A DNA stretch of 40,601 nt from DATKBT01 sp035546295. Lineage in GTDB: Bacteria; Acidobacteriota; Thermoanaerobaculia; Multivoradales; Multivoraceae. The position numbers and the translations under genes are program-made. The stretch is taken from positions 1 to 40,601 of the forward strand of contig DATKBT010000097.1 in the NCBI GenBank assembly GCA_035546295.1. Reading direction: 5' to 3'. Under the pieces are notes generated by a model. The model was given only the letters and a program-made list of their open reading frames with translations, had not been told where the DNA came from and made no database searches. Below, one piece after another: positions 16,258-24,490 of the stretch (positions are counted from its first letter, which is position 1; every line of letters starts with the position of its first letter).

Positions 16258-18705
16258 CTATGGGCGGTCGCCGCTCGCAGCCGGCACGGCGGTCCGCTCC
16301 TCCTGGCCTTCGATCAAGGCGAAGAACGCCTCGTCCTCCTGAGCGAGGTGCATCTCGAGGATCGCGTAGAGGCCATAGAGCACGCGCCGCAGCTCGGCGT
16401 GGTCCTGCGGGCGGGGTCCCTCGGGCGGCAGGTCGTCGACGAAGCGGGAGAAGAACAGAACGAGCCGCTCGATCTCCGAGTGCTCGCGATCCATCGTCGC
16501 GGTCGGATCCCTTCCGCCGATCAGGTCGGCGACCTTGGGATAGAGGCTGTGGGTCTCGGCCCGGTCGTGGGGAATGACCTCCTCCACCAGGAACGCGCGC
16601 GCCTGCACGATCTCCTCGAGTGCCTGCGCCGGTGCCAGCTCGTCGAGGCGGTCGGCGAGCTGGCGCAGCCGCTGGACCTGCGGACGCAGGTGGCGGTGCT
16701 CGTCGCGAAACCGGTCGCGCAGCGCGACGATCTCGGGATCGCTCGCCAGCTCGAGGCTGGATCGCCCGCCGAGCGCACGCAACGCGTTGAGGATGACGGC
16801 GACGTCGATCACCTCCTGCAGCAGAGCACCGAACACCGGCGGCAGGTAGCCGAAGGCGGCGACGACCATCGCCACCGACGACAGTCCCATCCCGACCCAG
16901 ATGCTCTCGAGCGCGATCCGGCGACTGCGGCGCGCGATCTCGAAGGCCTCGACCAGACGATCCAACCGATCCGGCACCAGCACGACATCGGCGGCTTCGG
17001 AGGACGCGCTGGCGCCGCGCGCCCCCATCGCGACGCCGACGTCGGCCCGGGCGAGGGCCGGCGCGTCGTTGATGCCATCTCCCACCATCACCGTCACCCG
17101 CTGATCGCCCAGCGCCTCGACCGCTTGCACCTTCTGCTCCGGCGTCTGCTCGGCGAGCACCTGGTCGACGCCGATCGCGACCGCCACCATCTCCGCGAGA
17201 TCCGGGTGATCGCCGGTGAGCAGAACGATCCGCTCGATCCCGCACCGCCGCAGCGCGCGCAGCGTGCGGGGCGCGTCGGCCCGGATGCGGTCCTCGAGCA
17301 GCAGCACTCCGGCGGGCTCGCCGTCGACCTCGACCAGCACCGCGGAAGAGCCGTCGAGCCCGGCGCGGCGCAGAGCCTGCCGCGCCGCCGGCGGCAGCGA
17401 GGCCTCGTCGGTGATCCAGCTCGGCCGGCCGAGGCGCACGGCACGTCCCGAGACGGTGCCCGCGATGCCGGAGCCGCTCTCCTCTCGCGAGTCCGTCGGG
17501 AGCTCGAGCCGGAGACCGCGCTCCCGTGCCGCGCCGACGATCCCGGCGGCGAGCACGTGGGGAGAGACCTGGTCGAGCGAGGCCGCCAGGCGCAGCAGCT
17601 CGTCGGTTCCGGTGGCGGCGGCACCGCCCTCGTCAGGCCCCGGTACGCCGGAGCCCGGCCGGTCTCCAACGAGGTCCCGGATCGGCACCACCTCGGCGAG
17701 CACCGGCGTGCCACCCGTGATCGTTCCGGTCTTGTCGAGCAGCAGCAGCTCCGCTCGCGCCAGCGTCTCGAGCGCGCCGCCCCCCTTGACGATGATGCCG
17801 CGACCCGCCGCGCGCGAGATGCCGGCCACGATCGCGATCGGCGCCGCCAGGATCAGGGGGCAGGGCGTCGCCACCACCAGCACCGCCAGCGCGCGCACCG
17901 GGTCCCCCGAGATCGCCCAGCCGGCGGCCGCGACCGCCAGCGTCAGCGGGAGGAAGCCCACCGCGAACCGGTCGGCGAGGCGCACGAGGGGCGCCTTCGA
18001 GGCCTGGGCCTGCTCGACCAGGCGGACGATCGCCGCGTAGGTGGAAGTCTCGGCGGTAGTCGTCGCCAGGAGCTGGAAGGGCACGCCGGCGTTGACGGTG
18101 CCGGCGCGCACGCGATCTCCCGCCAGACGCTCGACCAGCCTCGCCTCGCCCGTGATCGCCGACTCGTCAAGCACCGCGGCGCCCTCGGCCTCGGCCGGAG
18201 CGACCACGATGCCGTCGACGGGGACCACCAGGCCCGGCTTGACCAGCAGGCGATCGCGCAGCCGGACCTCGGCGAGCGGACGGGTCACCCACTGGTCGCC
18301 CTCGAGACGCTCGACGACCTCGGGCGCGCGCGAGGCGAGCGCAGAGAGCTCGCGACGCGCGCGGCCGTCGGCGTAGCGCTCGAGCGCCTGCCCCCCCGCC
18401 AGCATCAGGGCCACCACCGCGCCGGCCAGAGTCTCCCCGAGCAACAGAGCGCCCGCCATCGCGAGCAGGGCGATGGCATCGACCCCGGTGCGCCCGCGCG
18501 CGAGGTCGCGGGCGACGCCGATGGCGAGCGGCACCAGGACCACCAGCGTCACCGCGCCCCAGATCCAGGTCGCGGCCTCGGGCCGTCCGGTCAGCCAGAA
18601 CGCTCCGCCGACCGCCAGGCCAGCGAGAGGCACGATGGGCATCCAGCGCTCGAGGCGGGTCCACGAGCTCGATCTCGACTGGATCGGTGAGGCGTGCCGG
18701 TTCAT
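16258..18705 (-). CDS. P1B-type heavy-metal ATPase fused to a C-terminal hemerythrin domain (P1B-5/Nia-like)
   Basis: 815 aa. It lacks an N-terminal HMA domain. The transmembrane ion motif is TPCPL (280-284); the phosphorylation site is DKTGT (D324), the actuator loop LDESAITGEA is present, and the hinge motif is GDGINDAP (542-549). The P1B 'HP' signature reads SPHVL. Residues 668-800 form a hemerythrin-like helical bundle: DEHRHL, IPHDRAETHSLYP, MDREHSEIE and LEMHLAQEDEAFF supply the expected His/Glu/Asp di-iron ligands. The TPC motif combined with a C-terminal hemerythrin is the hallmark described for P1B-5 ATPases (Sinorhizobium Nia, Ni2+/Fe2+ export), so nickel/iron efflux is the best guess. 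It is divergent from the PadR gene across 149 bp. Confidence 0.88.
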   Translation of the reverse strand: MNRHASPIQSRSSSWTRLERWMPIVPLAGLAVGGAFWLTGRPEAATWIWGAVTLVVLVPLAIGVARDLARGRTGVDAIALLAMAGALLLGETLAGAVVALMLAGGQALERYADGRARRELSALASRAPEVVERLEGDQWVTRPLAEVRLRDRLLVKPGLVVPVDGIVVAPAEAEGAAVLDESAITGEARLVERLAGDRVRAGTVNAGVPFQLLATTTAETSTYAAIVRLVEQAQASKAPLVRLADRFAVGFLPLTLAVAAAGWAISGDPVRALAVLVVATPCPLILAAPIAIVAGISRAAGRGIIVKGGGALETLARAELLLLDKTGTITGGTPVLAEVVPIRDLVGDRPGSGVPGPDEGGAAATGTDELLRLAASLDQVSPHVLAAGIVGAARERGLRLELPTDSREESGSGIAGTVSGRAVRLGRPSWITDEASLPPAARQALRRAGLDGSSAVLVEVDGEPAGVLLLEDRIRADAPRTLRALRRCGIERIVLLTGDHPDLAEMVAVAIGVDQVLAEQTPEQKVQAVEALGDQRVTVMVGDGINDAPALARADVGVAMGARGASASSEAADVVLVPDRLDRLVEAFEIARRSRRIALESIWVGMGLSSVAMVVAAFGYLPPVFGALLQEVIDVAVILNALRALGGRSSLELASDPEIVALRDRFRDEHRHLRPQVQRLRQLADRLDELAPAQALEEIVQARAFLVEEVIPHDRAETHSLYPKVADLIGGRDPTATMDREHSEIERLVLFFSRFVDDLPPEGPRPQDHAELRRVLYGLYAILEMHLAQEDEAFFALIEGQEERTAVPAASGDRP

Positions 18706-18770
18706 CGTGGCGGTTCTCCAGGACCCGTCATGGTGGCAGATTCACAAAGATCGGGCCCTTCCAGTGGTCT

Positions 18771-18789
18771 CCCCTTGACGACTTAGGGG
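18771..18789. promoter_or_regulatory. Candidate PadR operator 1
   Basis: The 19-bp dyad CCCCTTGACGACTTAGGGG overlaps the -35 box of the PadR promoter. Its reverse complement matches operator 2 at 14 of 19 positions, including both outer arms. Binding here would block RNA polymerase. Confidence 0.55.
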
Positions 18790-18803
18790 AACCGCTCTAG
18801 AGT
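18775..18803 (+). promoter_or_regulatory. Sigma-70-type promoter of the PadR operon
   Basis: TTGACG (18775-18780), a 17-bp spacer, then TAGAGT (18798-18803): five of six -35 bases and four of six -10 bases agree with consensus at the ideal spacing. Transcription would start near 18810, about 45 nt before the PadR ATG. Confidence 0.65.
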
Positions 18804-18813
18804 CCGGCCGTAT

Positions 18814-18832
18814 CCCCTAAACGTCCAAGGGG
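18814..18832. promoter_or_regulatory. Candidate PadR operator 2
   Basis: CCCCTAAACGTCCAAGGGG lies just downstream of the predicted transcription start and mirrors operator 1. The two centres are 43 bp apart, about four helical turns, so two dimers could bind on the same DNA face. Confidence 0.55.
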
Positions 18833-18854
18833 AAGACGACCACAGGAGCCGTTG

Positions 18855-19193
18855 ATGGCGAAGCAACCGCTCGAGCTCGTTCAGGGCACCCTCGACCTGC
18901 TGATCCTCAGCGCGCTCGTCAAAGGACCGCTGCACGGCTACGGGGTGATGCGCGCGATTCGTGACGTGTCGGGAGACGAGCTCCAGATCGAGGAGGGCGC
19001 GCTCTACCCGGCGCTCCACCGGCTCGAGGCGCGCCGTTCGATCGAGGCTGAGTGGGGGCGCTCCGAGAACCAGCGTCGCGCCAAGTACTACCGTCTCACC
19101 GGCGAAGGCCGGCGGCGGCTCCTCGCCGGCGCCGAGAGCTGGCGCCGATACGTCACCGCGGTGGGACGGATCCTGGAGTCCGCCGCGTGCTGA
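18855..19193 (+). CDS. PadR-family transcriptional regulator
   Basis: 112 aa. ATG 18855 is preceded by AGGAG at a 6-nt spacing (a TTG lies one codon earlier). The PadR winged helix-turn-helix is complete: GTLDLLILSAL (helix 1), LHGYGVMRAI (recognition region) and EEGALYPALHRLEARRSIEAEW (helix 3 and wing start), followed by the wing RRAKYYRLTGEG and a C-terminal dimerisation helix. It is first in an operon with a serine hydrolase and an ADOP permease; the next gene starts inside its stop region. The operators overlapping its promoter indicate autorepression. The ligand is unknown; the divergent metal ATPase could be a second target. Confidence 0.92.
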   Translation: MAKQPLELVQGTLDLLILSALVKGPLHGYGVMRAIRDVSGDELQIEEGALYPALHRLEARRSIEAEWGRSENQRRAKYYRLTGEGRRRLLAGAESWRRYVTAVGRILESAAC

Positions 19194-20308
19194 GCGCACT
19201 CTCGACGGCGAACGGGCGCCTGCCGCTGCGGATCGGGAGCTCGCTGCTCGCCCTCGCCGCCGCCCACGCGGCCACGGCGTCCGGGCAGCCTCGGGATCCC
19301 GCCACCTTGGCGAGCGAGCTGATGAGCCGCGATCGGCTGCCCTCGCTCTCGATCGCAATCGGGCGAGGCGGGCAGCTCGTCCACGCGGAGGCGTTCGGCC
19401 TCGCCGATGTCGAGAGCTCGGTGCCGGCCTCGCCGAAGACCGTCTATCGCGTCGGCTCGGTCGCCAAACCGATCACGGCGACCGCCATCCTGCGGCTCGC
19501 GGAGCAGGGGCGGCTCGATCTCGATCGGCCGATCGAGACCTACTGTCCGGCGTTCCCGAGCAAGCCCGGCACGGTGACCGCCCGCCATCTGCTCGCTCAC
19601 CTCGGCGGCATCCGGGACTACGACTACGGGCGGTTCGACGAGGAGTTCCTGAGCCGCAAGCGCTATCCGACGCTCGCCGACGCGCTGACCGTCTTCGCGG
19701 GCGATCCCCTGACCGCGGCGCCCGGCGCCAAGCACTCCTACAGCAGCTTCGGCTACGTCCTCCTCGGCTGTGCGGTGGAGGGAGCCAGCGGCGAGCCGTT
19801 CGGCGGCCATCTCGAGCGGAGCGTGCTGGGACCGGCCGGAATGCGCCAGACCCGGCCCGACGTCCCCGAGCAGATCGTGCCCCACCGCGCCGCGACGTAC
19901 TCGAGGGCGCCCGACGGCGGCTGGACGAACTCACCCTTCGTCGACCTCAGCGATCGCGTGCCGGCAGGAGGGCTGCTCTCTACCCCGAGCGACCTGGTGG
20001 CGTTCGGCATGGCGCTGCTCGATGGGTCGCTGATCTCGTCAGAGACCTGGTCGGCGATGATCGAGGGCCGCAAGACGAGCGCGGGCGAGCGCGTCGCCTA
20101 CGGCGCCGGCTGGAGGCTCGGCGAGGAAGCGGGCGAGGTCTTCCACGGCGGCACCAGCGTCGGAGGATCCGCCTACCTCTACGTTCGCTCGGCCACCGGC
20201 ACGGTGGTGGCCTTCGCCACCAACGTCGACCGCTGGACCGAGCCGCGCCACGAGCTGGCTCTGGCCCTCGCCGACTGGACCGAGTCCCACCGAAGCGAGA
20301 CCCCCTGA
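19187..20308 (+). CDS. Exported serine beta-lactamase-family hydrolase (class C / LACTB-like)
   Basis: 374 aa from GTG 19187, which overlaps the PadR stop by 7 nt (translational coupling; GGAG 8 nt upstream). An N-terminal signal peptide (SSLLALAAAHAATASG) precedes a beta-lactamase/transpeptidase-like domain. The active site is intact: S91-V-A-K94 (SxxK), Y185-S-S187 (YxN/S) and H320-G-G322 in place of KTG, a form common in esterases, D-aminopeptidases and LACTB-like peptidases of this fold. It therefore probably cleaves peptides or esters in the periplasm rather than antibiotics. Its position between PadR and the permease is unusual and suggests a shared envelope-stress role. Its stop lies in a 15-bp tandem duplication. 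Confidence 0.87.
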   Translation: MLSALSTANGRLPLRIGSSLLALAAAHAATASGQPRDPATLASELMSRDRLPSLSIAIGRGGQLVHAEAFGLADVESSVPASPKTVYRVGSVAKPITATAILRLAEQGRLDLDRPIETYCPAFPSKPGTVTARHLLAHLGGIRDYDYGRFDEEFLSRKRYPTLADALTVFAGDPLTAAPGAKHSYSSFGYVLLGCAVEGASGEPFGGHLERSVLGPAGMRQTRPDVPEQIVPHRAATYSRAPDGGWTNSPFVDLSDRVPAGGLLSTPSDLVAFGMALLDGSLISSETWSAMIEGRKTSAGERVAYGAGWRLGEEAGEVFHGGTSVGGSAYLYVRSATGTVVAFATNVDRWTEPRHELALALADWTESHRSETP

Positions 20309-20325
20309 ACCGAGACCCTCTGAAC
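20296..20325. repeat. 15-bp tandem duplication spanning a stop codon
   Basis: CGAGACCCCCTGAAC (20296-20310) is followed directly by CGAGACCCTCTGAAC (20311-20325), with one C/T difference. The first copy contains the TGA stop of the serine hydrolase. Confidence 0.85.
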
Positions 20326-20370
20326 CGACTCCCACCGAGACCAACCTCGCCGGAACCTGGAGGAGACATC

Positions 20371-23004
20371 GTGGACCCCGAGCTCATGGCGAACGACCGT
20401 TCCCTCGATCGCAACATCGACGAGGAGCTCGAGTTCCATCTCGAGATGGTCACCCGCGAGCTGGTCGAGGAGGGTCTCGACCCGGCCGCGGCCCGCGAGG
20501 AGGCCGAGCGCCGCTTCGGCGATCGCGCTCGCCACCGCTCGAGCTGTCACCAGATCCAGTCGCGGCGACTGCGCGGCGATCGCCGCCGGAGCTGGCTGCG
20601 CGACCTGCGCAGCGACGTCGCCTACGGCGTTCGCGAGCTCCGGCGCAGCCCGGCTCTCGCGGTGCTGTCGGTCGGCACGCTGGCGCTGGCGATCGGCGCC
20701 TCGACCCTGATCTTCAGCCTGGTCTCGAGCATCCTGCTCGAGCCGCTCCGGCTCCCCGCGCCCGAGCGTCTGGTGGCGCTGTGGGAGAGCGAGCGCGACG
20801 GCGGCGGGCTCAACAGCGTCTCCCCCGCCAACTTCGTCGACTGGCGCGAGCAGGCGAGCGACGTGTTCACGGCGATGGCCGCGTGGGATTGGCGGCGCCA
20901 AGCGCTCACCGGGCTGGGCGACCCGGTGACGCTCGAGGCCGCCAGCGTGAGCGGCGACTTCTTCCGCGCCGGCGGCGTCGAGCCGCGCCTCGGACGCCCC
21001 TTCGCCGACGAAGAGCTCGAGCCCGACGGTCCGGCGGCCGTGATCGTCAGCGACGCCTTCTGGCGCTCGCGCCTCGGCGCCGAGGCCGACGTCCTCGCGA
21101 GCAGCCTGACGCTCGACGGCGCACCGGCGCGCATCGTCGGCGTGATGCCGCCCGGCTTCGCCTTCCCTTCCGCCGTCGACGTGTGGACGCCGCTGCGCTT
21201 CGACTTCGACCTCGAAGGGAGCCGCGGGGCCCATTACCTCCAGGTGGTGGCGCGGCTGGCGCCGGGTGTCGAGCTTGGGACAGCGGCCGCGCGCATGGAG
21301 CAGATCGGCGCCGCGCTCGAGGCGGCGCACCCCGCCAACAACGCGGGGATGTCGGTGCGGGTGCTGCCGCTCCACGAGGAGATCGTGGGCTCGACTCGAC
21401 GCACCCTCGCCATCCTGTTCGCGGGGGTCGCGCTGGTGCTGCTCATCGCGATCCTCGACGTGGCCGGGCTCCAGCTCGTTCGCAGCTGGGCGCGCCGCCG
21501 CGAGCTGGCGGTGCGGGGAGCGCTGGGCGCGACGGCAGGGCGCATCACGCGTCAGCTGGTGACCGAGAGCCTGCTGATCGCGGTCCTGGGCGGAGTGCTC
21601 GGGGTCGTGCTCGCCGCCCTCGGCCTCCCCGCATTCCTGTCGCTCCTGCCCACCGACATGCCGCGCCTCGAGGAGGTCTCCATCGACGGGCGGGTGCTGC
21701 TCTTCGCGCTCGCCGCGGTGGCCTTCGCCGGACTGATCAGCGGACTGTGGCCGGCGCTGCGTATGAGCCGTCGTCCGGTCGCCGATACGCTGCGCGCCGC
21801 CGGCGAAACCCGGAGCCGTGCGCTGGCCCGCGGCTTCCTGGTGGTCGGGGAGGTCGCCATCGCCGTCATGCTGGTGGCGGCGAGCGCGCTCCTGCTGCGC
21901 AGCCTCGGCCGCATCCTGGACGTCGACCCCGGCTTCGACGCCCGTTCCAAGCTCACCTTTCGGGTCGACCTCCCCGAGCACGGCTACCCCGACGCCGATG
22001 CCCACCCGGCGATCTTCCAGCGCATCCAGGAGGGTCTCGAGGCGCTGCCCGGCGTCCGCTCGGTGGCGATGTCCCCGTGGCTGCCGCTCGATCCCGGCTG
22101 GGTGTTCAGCTTCACCGTCTCGGGGGAGCCGGAGCCCGAGCCCAGCGAGCAGCCCCTCGCGACGCTGCGCTTCGTCAACGACGACTACTTCTCCACCCTC
22201 GGCATCCGCCTGCTCGAGGGCCGCACCTTCACGCCGGCGGATCGCCCCGGCGCCGAGAACGTGCTGGTGATCAACGAGACGCTCGCCCGACGCCAGTTCC
22301 CCGACGGCTCGCCGATCGGACGCAAGCTGGTGCTCGGCTACGGCAACCCCGATAGCGGCGACATCGAACGCACCGTGGTCGGCGTGGTCGGCGACGTCCG
22401 CCAGTACCGCCTCACCCGCGGAGCGATGTCGGCGATCTACGTCCCCCACCTCCAGGTCCCCTTCGACACGATGAGCTTCGCGCTGGCGGTCGAGCGGGAC
22501 CCGATGAGCCACGCCCGCGCGGCGAGCGCGGTCGTTCACGGTGTCGACGCCTCGCTCGTGGTCGATCGCATCGAGCCCTTCGCGGCCCGGCTCGCCCGCT
22601 CGGTGGGTCCTCAGCGCCTCGCCTTGCGCCTGTTCGGAGCCTTCGCTCTGCTCGCTCTGCTGCTGGCGATCCTCGGTCTCTACGGGCTGCTCGCCCATAC
22701 CGTGATCCAGGAGCAGCGCGAGATCGGGCTGCGCCTGGCGCTCGGCGCCGAGCGACCGCAGGTCGCCGGGCGCTTTCTGCTGCGCGGCGTGGCGCTGGCC
22801 GCCGCCGGCATCGCCTGCGGGCTGGTCGGCGCCGCGCTGCTCGCGCGTCTGCTCGAGTCGATGCTCTACGAGACCTCGACCCACGACCTCGTGGCCTTTG
22901 CCGCCGCACCGCTCCTGGTGCTCGTCGCCGCCGCGCTGGCGAGCTGGCTGCCGGCGCGACGCGCCACTCGAGTGGACCCGATGCGGGTGCTGCGGGTGCA
23001 GTAG
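20371..23004 (+). CDS. ADOP-family ABC transporter permease (MacB-like, two FtsX halves)
   Basis: 877 aa from GTG 20371, which has GGAGGAG 5 nt upstream; ATG 20386 is an alternative. The N-terminal 60 residues are the cytoplasmic prefix helices of the ADOP family (IDEELEFHLEMVTRELVEEG and AAREEAERRFGD). Transmembrane helix 1 (about 93-123) is followed by a periplasmic MacB_PCD domain and the first FtsX bundle (about 344-470), then a second TM/MacB_PCD/FtsX copy ending in LPARRATRVDPMRVLR. This duplicated architecture is diagnostic. No ATPase partner is encoded nearby, as is usual for these 'orphan' permeases. The role (export or mechanotransmission) is inferred. It is the last gene of the PadR operon. 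Confidence 0.93.
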   Translation: MDPELMANDRSLDRNIDEELEFHLEMVTRELVEEGLDPAAAREEAERRFGDRARHRSSCHQIQSRRLRGDRRRSWLRDLRSDVAYGVRELRRSPALAVLSVGTLALAIGASTLIFSLVSSILLEPLRLPAPERLVALWESERDGGGLNSVSPANFVDWREQASDVFTAMAAWDWRRQALTGLGDPVTLEAASVSGDFFRAGGVEPRLGRPFADEELEPDGPAAVIVSDAFWRSRLGAEADVLASSLTLDGAPARIVGVMPPGFAFPSAVDVWTPLRFDFDLEGSRGAHYLQVVARLAPGVELGTAAARMEQIGAALEAAHPANNAGMSVRVLPLHEEIVGSTRRTLAILFAGVALVLLIAILDVAGLQLVRSWARRRELAVRGALGATAGRITRQLVTESLLIAVLGGVLGVVLAALGLPAFLSLLPTDMPRLEEVSIDGRVLLFALAAVAFAGLISGLWPALRMSRRPVADTLRAAGETRSRALARGFLVVGEVAIAVMLVAASALLLRSLGRILDVDPGFDARSKLTFRVDLPEHGYPDADAHPAIFQRIQEGLEALPGVRSVAMSPWLPLDPGWVFSFTVSGEPEPEPSEQPLATLRFVNDDYFSTLGIRLLEGRTFTPADRPGAENVLVINETLARRQFPDGSPIGRKLVLGYGNPDSGDIERTVVGVVGDVRQYRLTRGAMSAIYVPHLQVPFDTMSFALAVERDPMSHARAASAVVHGVDASLVVDRIEPFAARLARSVGPQRLALRLFGAFALLALLLAILGLYGLLAHTVIQEQREIGLRLALGAERPQVAGRFLLRGVALAAAGIACGLVGAALLARLLESMLYETSTHDLVAFAAAPLLVLVAAALASWLPARRATRVDPMRVLRVQ

Positions 23005-23049
23005 CCGGCCGGAAGCGCACATCGCTCCTCACAGAACCGGAGCCCAACG

Positions 23050-23110
23050 ATGACACGGATGTTCGGAGCCCTCTCGCTCCTGTTCGCGCTGGCTGCGAGC
23101 ACGCCCTCCG
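23050..23110 (+). pseudogene. 5' stub of a secreted-protein gene
   Basis: ATG 23050 has GGAG 7 nt upstream and opens a textbook signal peptide, MTRMFGALSLLFALAASTPS-A. After about 20 codons the frame runs into the antisense strand of the acetyltransferase gene, and the remaining Arg/Pro-rich reading has no family. This looks like the beginning of a gene that followed the permease and was cut off when the minus-strand block to its right was joined here. Confidence 0.5.
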
Positions 23111-23650
23111 CTACCGAAGGTCCTTGCGGAACTGGACGACCGTCGCCACCTCTTCGAACCCGCACGACACGTGCGCCGAGCGGCTGGGGGCGTTCGCGGG
23201 GTCGGTGTCCGAAGCCATCTCGACACAGCCTCGGCTGCGCGCCCAGGTCTCGGCGGCCGCGACCAGCCGGCGGCCGAGCCCGGATCGGCGATGCTCGGCA
23301 GCGACGAACCAGGCCTCGAGATAGGTGACGTCGCGGCTGCGACAGCCGTCGACGAAGGGCCGGATCGACAGCTCGGCCATCGCCACCAGCCGACCGTCTC
23401 GCTCCACCTCGCCCGAGCCGACGTCTCGAGCTCCGGCGTCACGGGATCCGGCGGCACCGGATCCCGCGTCTCTTTGCTGGACGACGAGCACCTCCTCGGC
23501 GATGGTGCGGTCGCCGGCGAAGTACCTCTCCGTCTCCCCGGTCAGCTCCCCGGGGTCCTCGTCGGGCCACAGGGCGCAGCGCAGGGCGGCCCAGCCCGCG
23601 GCGTCGTCCGGCCGCGCGGAACGAACCAGGAAAGGCAGCTCCCGGCTCAA
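23111..23650 (-). CDS. GNAT N-acetyltransferase, aminoglycoside 6'-acetyltransferase-like
   Basis: About 179 aa from TTG 23650, which overlaps the TGA of the upstream DUF1080 gene (TTGA), so translational coupling is likely. The start is moderately certain. The fold matches the AAC(6')-type GNAT group: VRSARPDDAAGWAALRCALWPD near the N-terminus, YLEAWFVAAEHRRSGLGRRL (acetyl-CoA loop R-x-x-G-x-G) and CGFEEVATVVQFRK at the end. The middle carries an unusual Gly/Ala/Arg-rich insert (QQRDAGSGAAGSRDAGARDV region), repetitive at the DNA level, between strands 3 and 4. Whether it acetylates aminoglycosides is unknown; the family also includes acetyltransferases of other amines. Confidence 0.78.
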   Translation of the reverse strand: MSRELPFLVRSARPDDAAGWAALRCALWPDEDPGELTGETERYFAGDRTIAEEVLVVQQRDAGSGAAGSRDAGARDVGSGEVERDGRLVAMAELSIRPFVDGCRSRDVTYLEAWFVAAEHRRSGLGRRLVAAAETWARSRGCVEMASDTDPANAPSRSAHVSCGFEEVATVVQFRKDLR

Positions 23651-24345
23651 TCGAGACGGCGGATCCTGAGGTTCCGGAACCAGACCGGGTTGCCGTGGTC
23701 CTGCAGGACGACGTGGCCGCGCTTGCTCATGCCGTAACCCGGCCACTGCGCGAACTTGCTGTCCGCCACCAGCGCCTTCCACTCGTCGTCCCACAGCCGG
23801 TAGTCGACGACCTGCTCGCCGTTGAGCCAGTGCTGGACGCGGTCCCCCTCGACCCGGATCCGCAGGCTGTTCCAGTCGCCCACCGGGCGCGCCATCGGCT
23901 TGCTCGGGGCGTGCAGTGCGTAGTTGGCGCCGCACGAGGTCTTGGGGTTGCCGCCGTCGCGATGCGCGTCGTCGTCGAGGATCTGTATCTCGGGGCCCGT
24001 GTGGTACGTCTTCTCGGCGTCCTCGGTGACGCGGTACATGACGCCGCTGTTGCCGCCCTGCTCGATGCGCCAGTCGAGCGAGAGCTCGAAGTCGCCGAAC
24101 TGCTCGCGAGAGACCAGGTCGCTGCGCATCCCGCTCTCGCCTTCGCTGGGTGGAGAGAAGTGGAGGGCGTCGCCGTCGACTCGCCAGCCGGCGCCGACCT
24201 CGTCCATCTTGTAGCCACGCCAGGCGTCGAGGGTCTTGCCGTCGAAGAGCAGGATCCATCCCGCCTCCTGCTCGGCCGCCGTCAGCGTGTTGTGCTTGTC
24301 GTCGCCGTCGGCGACGACCATCGCGAGGAGGAGGATCAGGTGCAT
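23647..24345 (-). CDS. DUF1080 secreted protein (3-keto-disaccharide hydrolase fold)
   Basis: 232 aa with a short N-terminal hydrophobic segment, likely a signal peptide (MHLILLLAMVVADG). It is a typical DUF1080 concanavalin-like domain: GWILLFDGKTLDAWRGYK near residue 28, FELSLDWRIEQGGNSGVMYRV, TGPEIQILDD, GDWNSLRIRVEGDRVQHWLNG and the closing QDHGNPVWFRNLRIRRL. Some members hydrolyse 3-keto sugars, while many are uncharacterised carbohydrate-binding enzymes. It is the first gene of a two-gene minus-strand unit with the acetyltransferase. A candidate extended -10 lies at 24397-24405. Confidence 0.88.
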   Translation of the reverse strand: MHLILLLAMVVADGDDKHNTLTAAEQEAGWILLFDGKTLDAWRGYKMDEVGAGWRVDGDALHFSPPSEGESGMRSDLVSREQFGDFELSLDWRIEQGGNSGVMYRVTEDAEKTYHTGPEIQILDDDAHRDGGNPKTSCGANYALHAPSKPMARPVGDWNSLRIRVEGDRVQHWLNGEQVVDYRLWDDEWKALVADSKFAQWPGYGMSKRGHVVLQDHGNPVWFRNLRIRRLD

Positions 24346-24396
24346 GGCGCGGCACTCCCGACTGCTGGGCTGCGATCTGCTTTCGAACCGTTGATC

Positions 24397-24405
24397 AGGC
24401 TAGCA
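24397..24405 (-). promoter_or_regulatory. Candidate extended -10 promoter of the DUF1080 gene
   Basis: On the minus strand TGC is followed by TAGCCT, matching the TGC-TANNNT pattern seen before other genes here. It lies 52 nt upstream of the start codon. No clear -35 is seen. Confidence 0.35.
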
Positions 24406-24490
24406 CGCGGACGCCTCGCGATGCCGTCGCGGCGTAGTGGCCGTTGAGGCTGCGTGAGCGTTCGTCCGGAGCCGCGCTCCGGCGCGCCGG

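Noticed and set aside
14829..16577. 582-aa plus-strand ORF (also 780 aa at 16348-18690)
   Set aside because: Both are antisense shadows of the MFS and P1B ATPase genes: their products are His/Arg/Glu-rich with no family, as expected in GC-rich DNA.
18961..20370. Upstream extension of the permease reading frame
   Set aside because: It runs out of frame through PadR and the serine hydrolase. The SD and GTG at 20371 begin the real permease.
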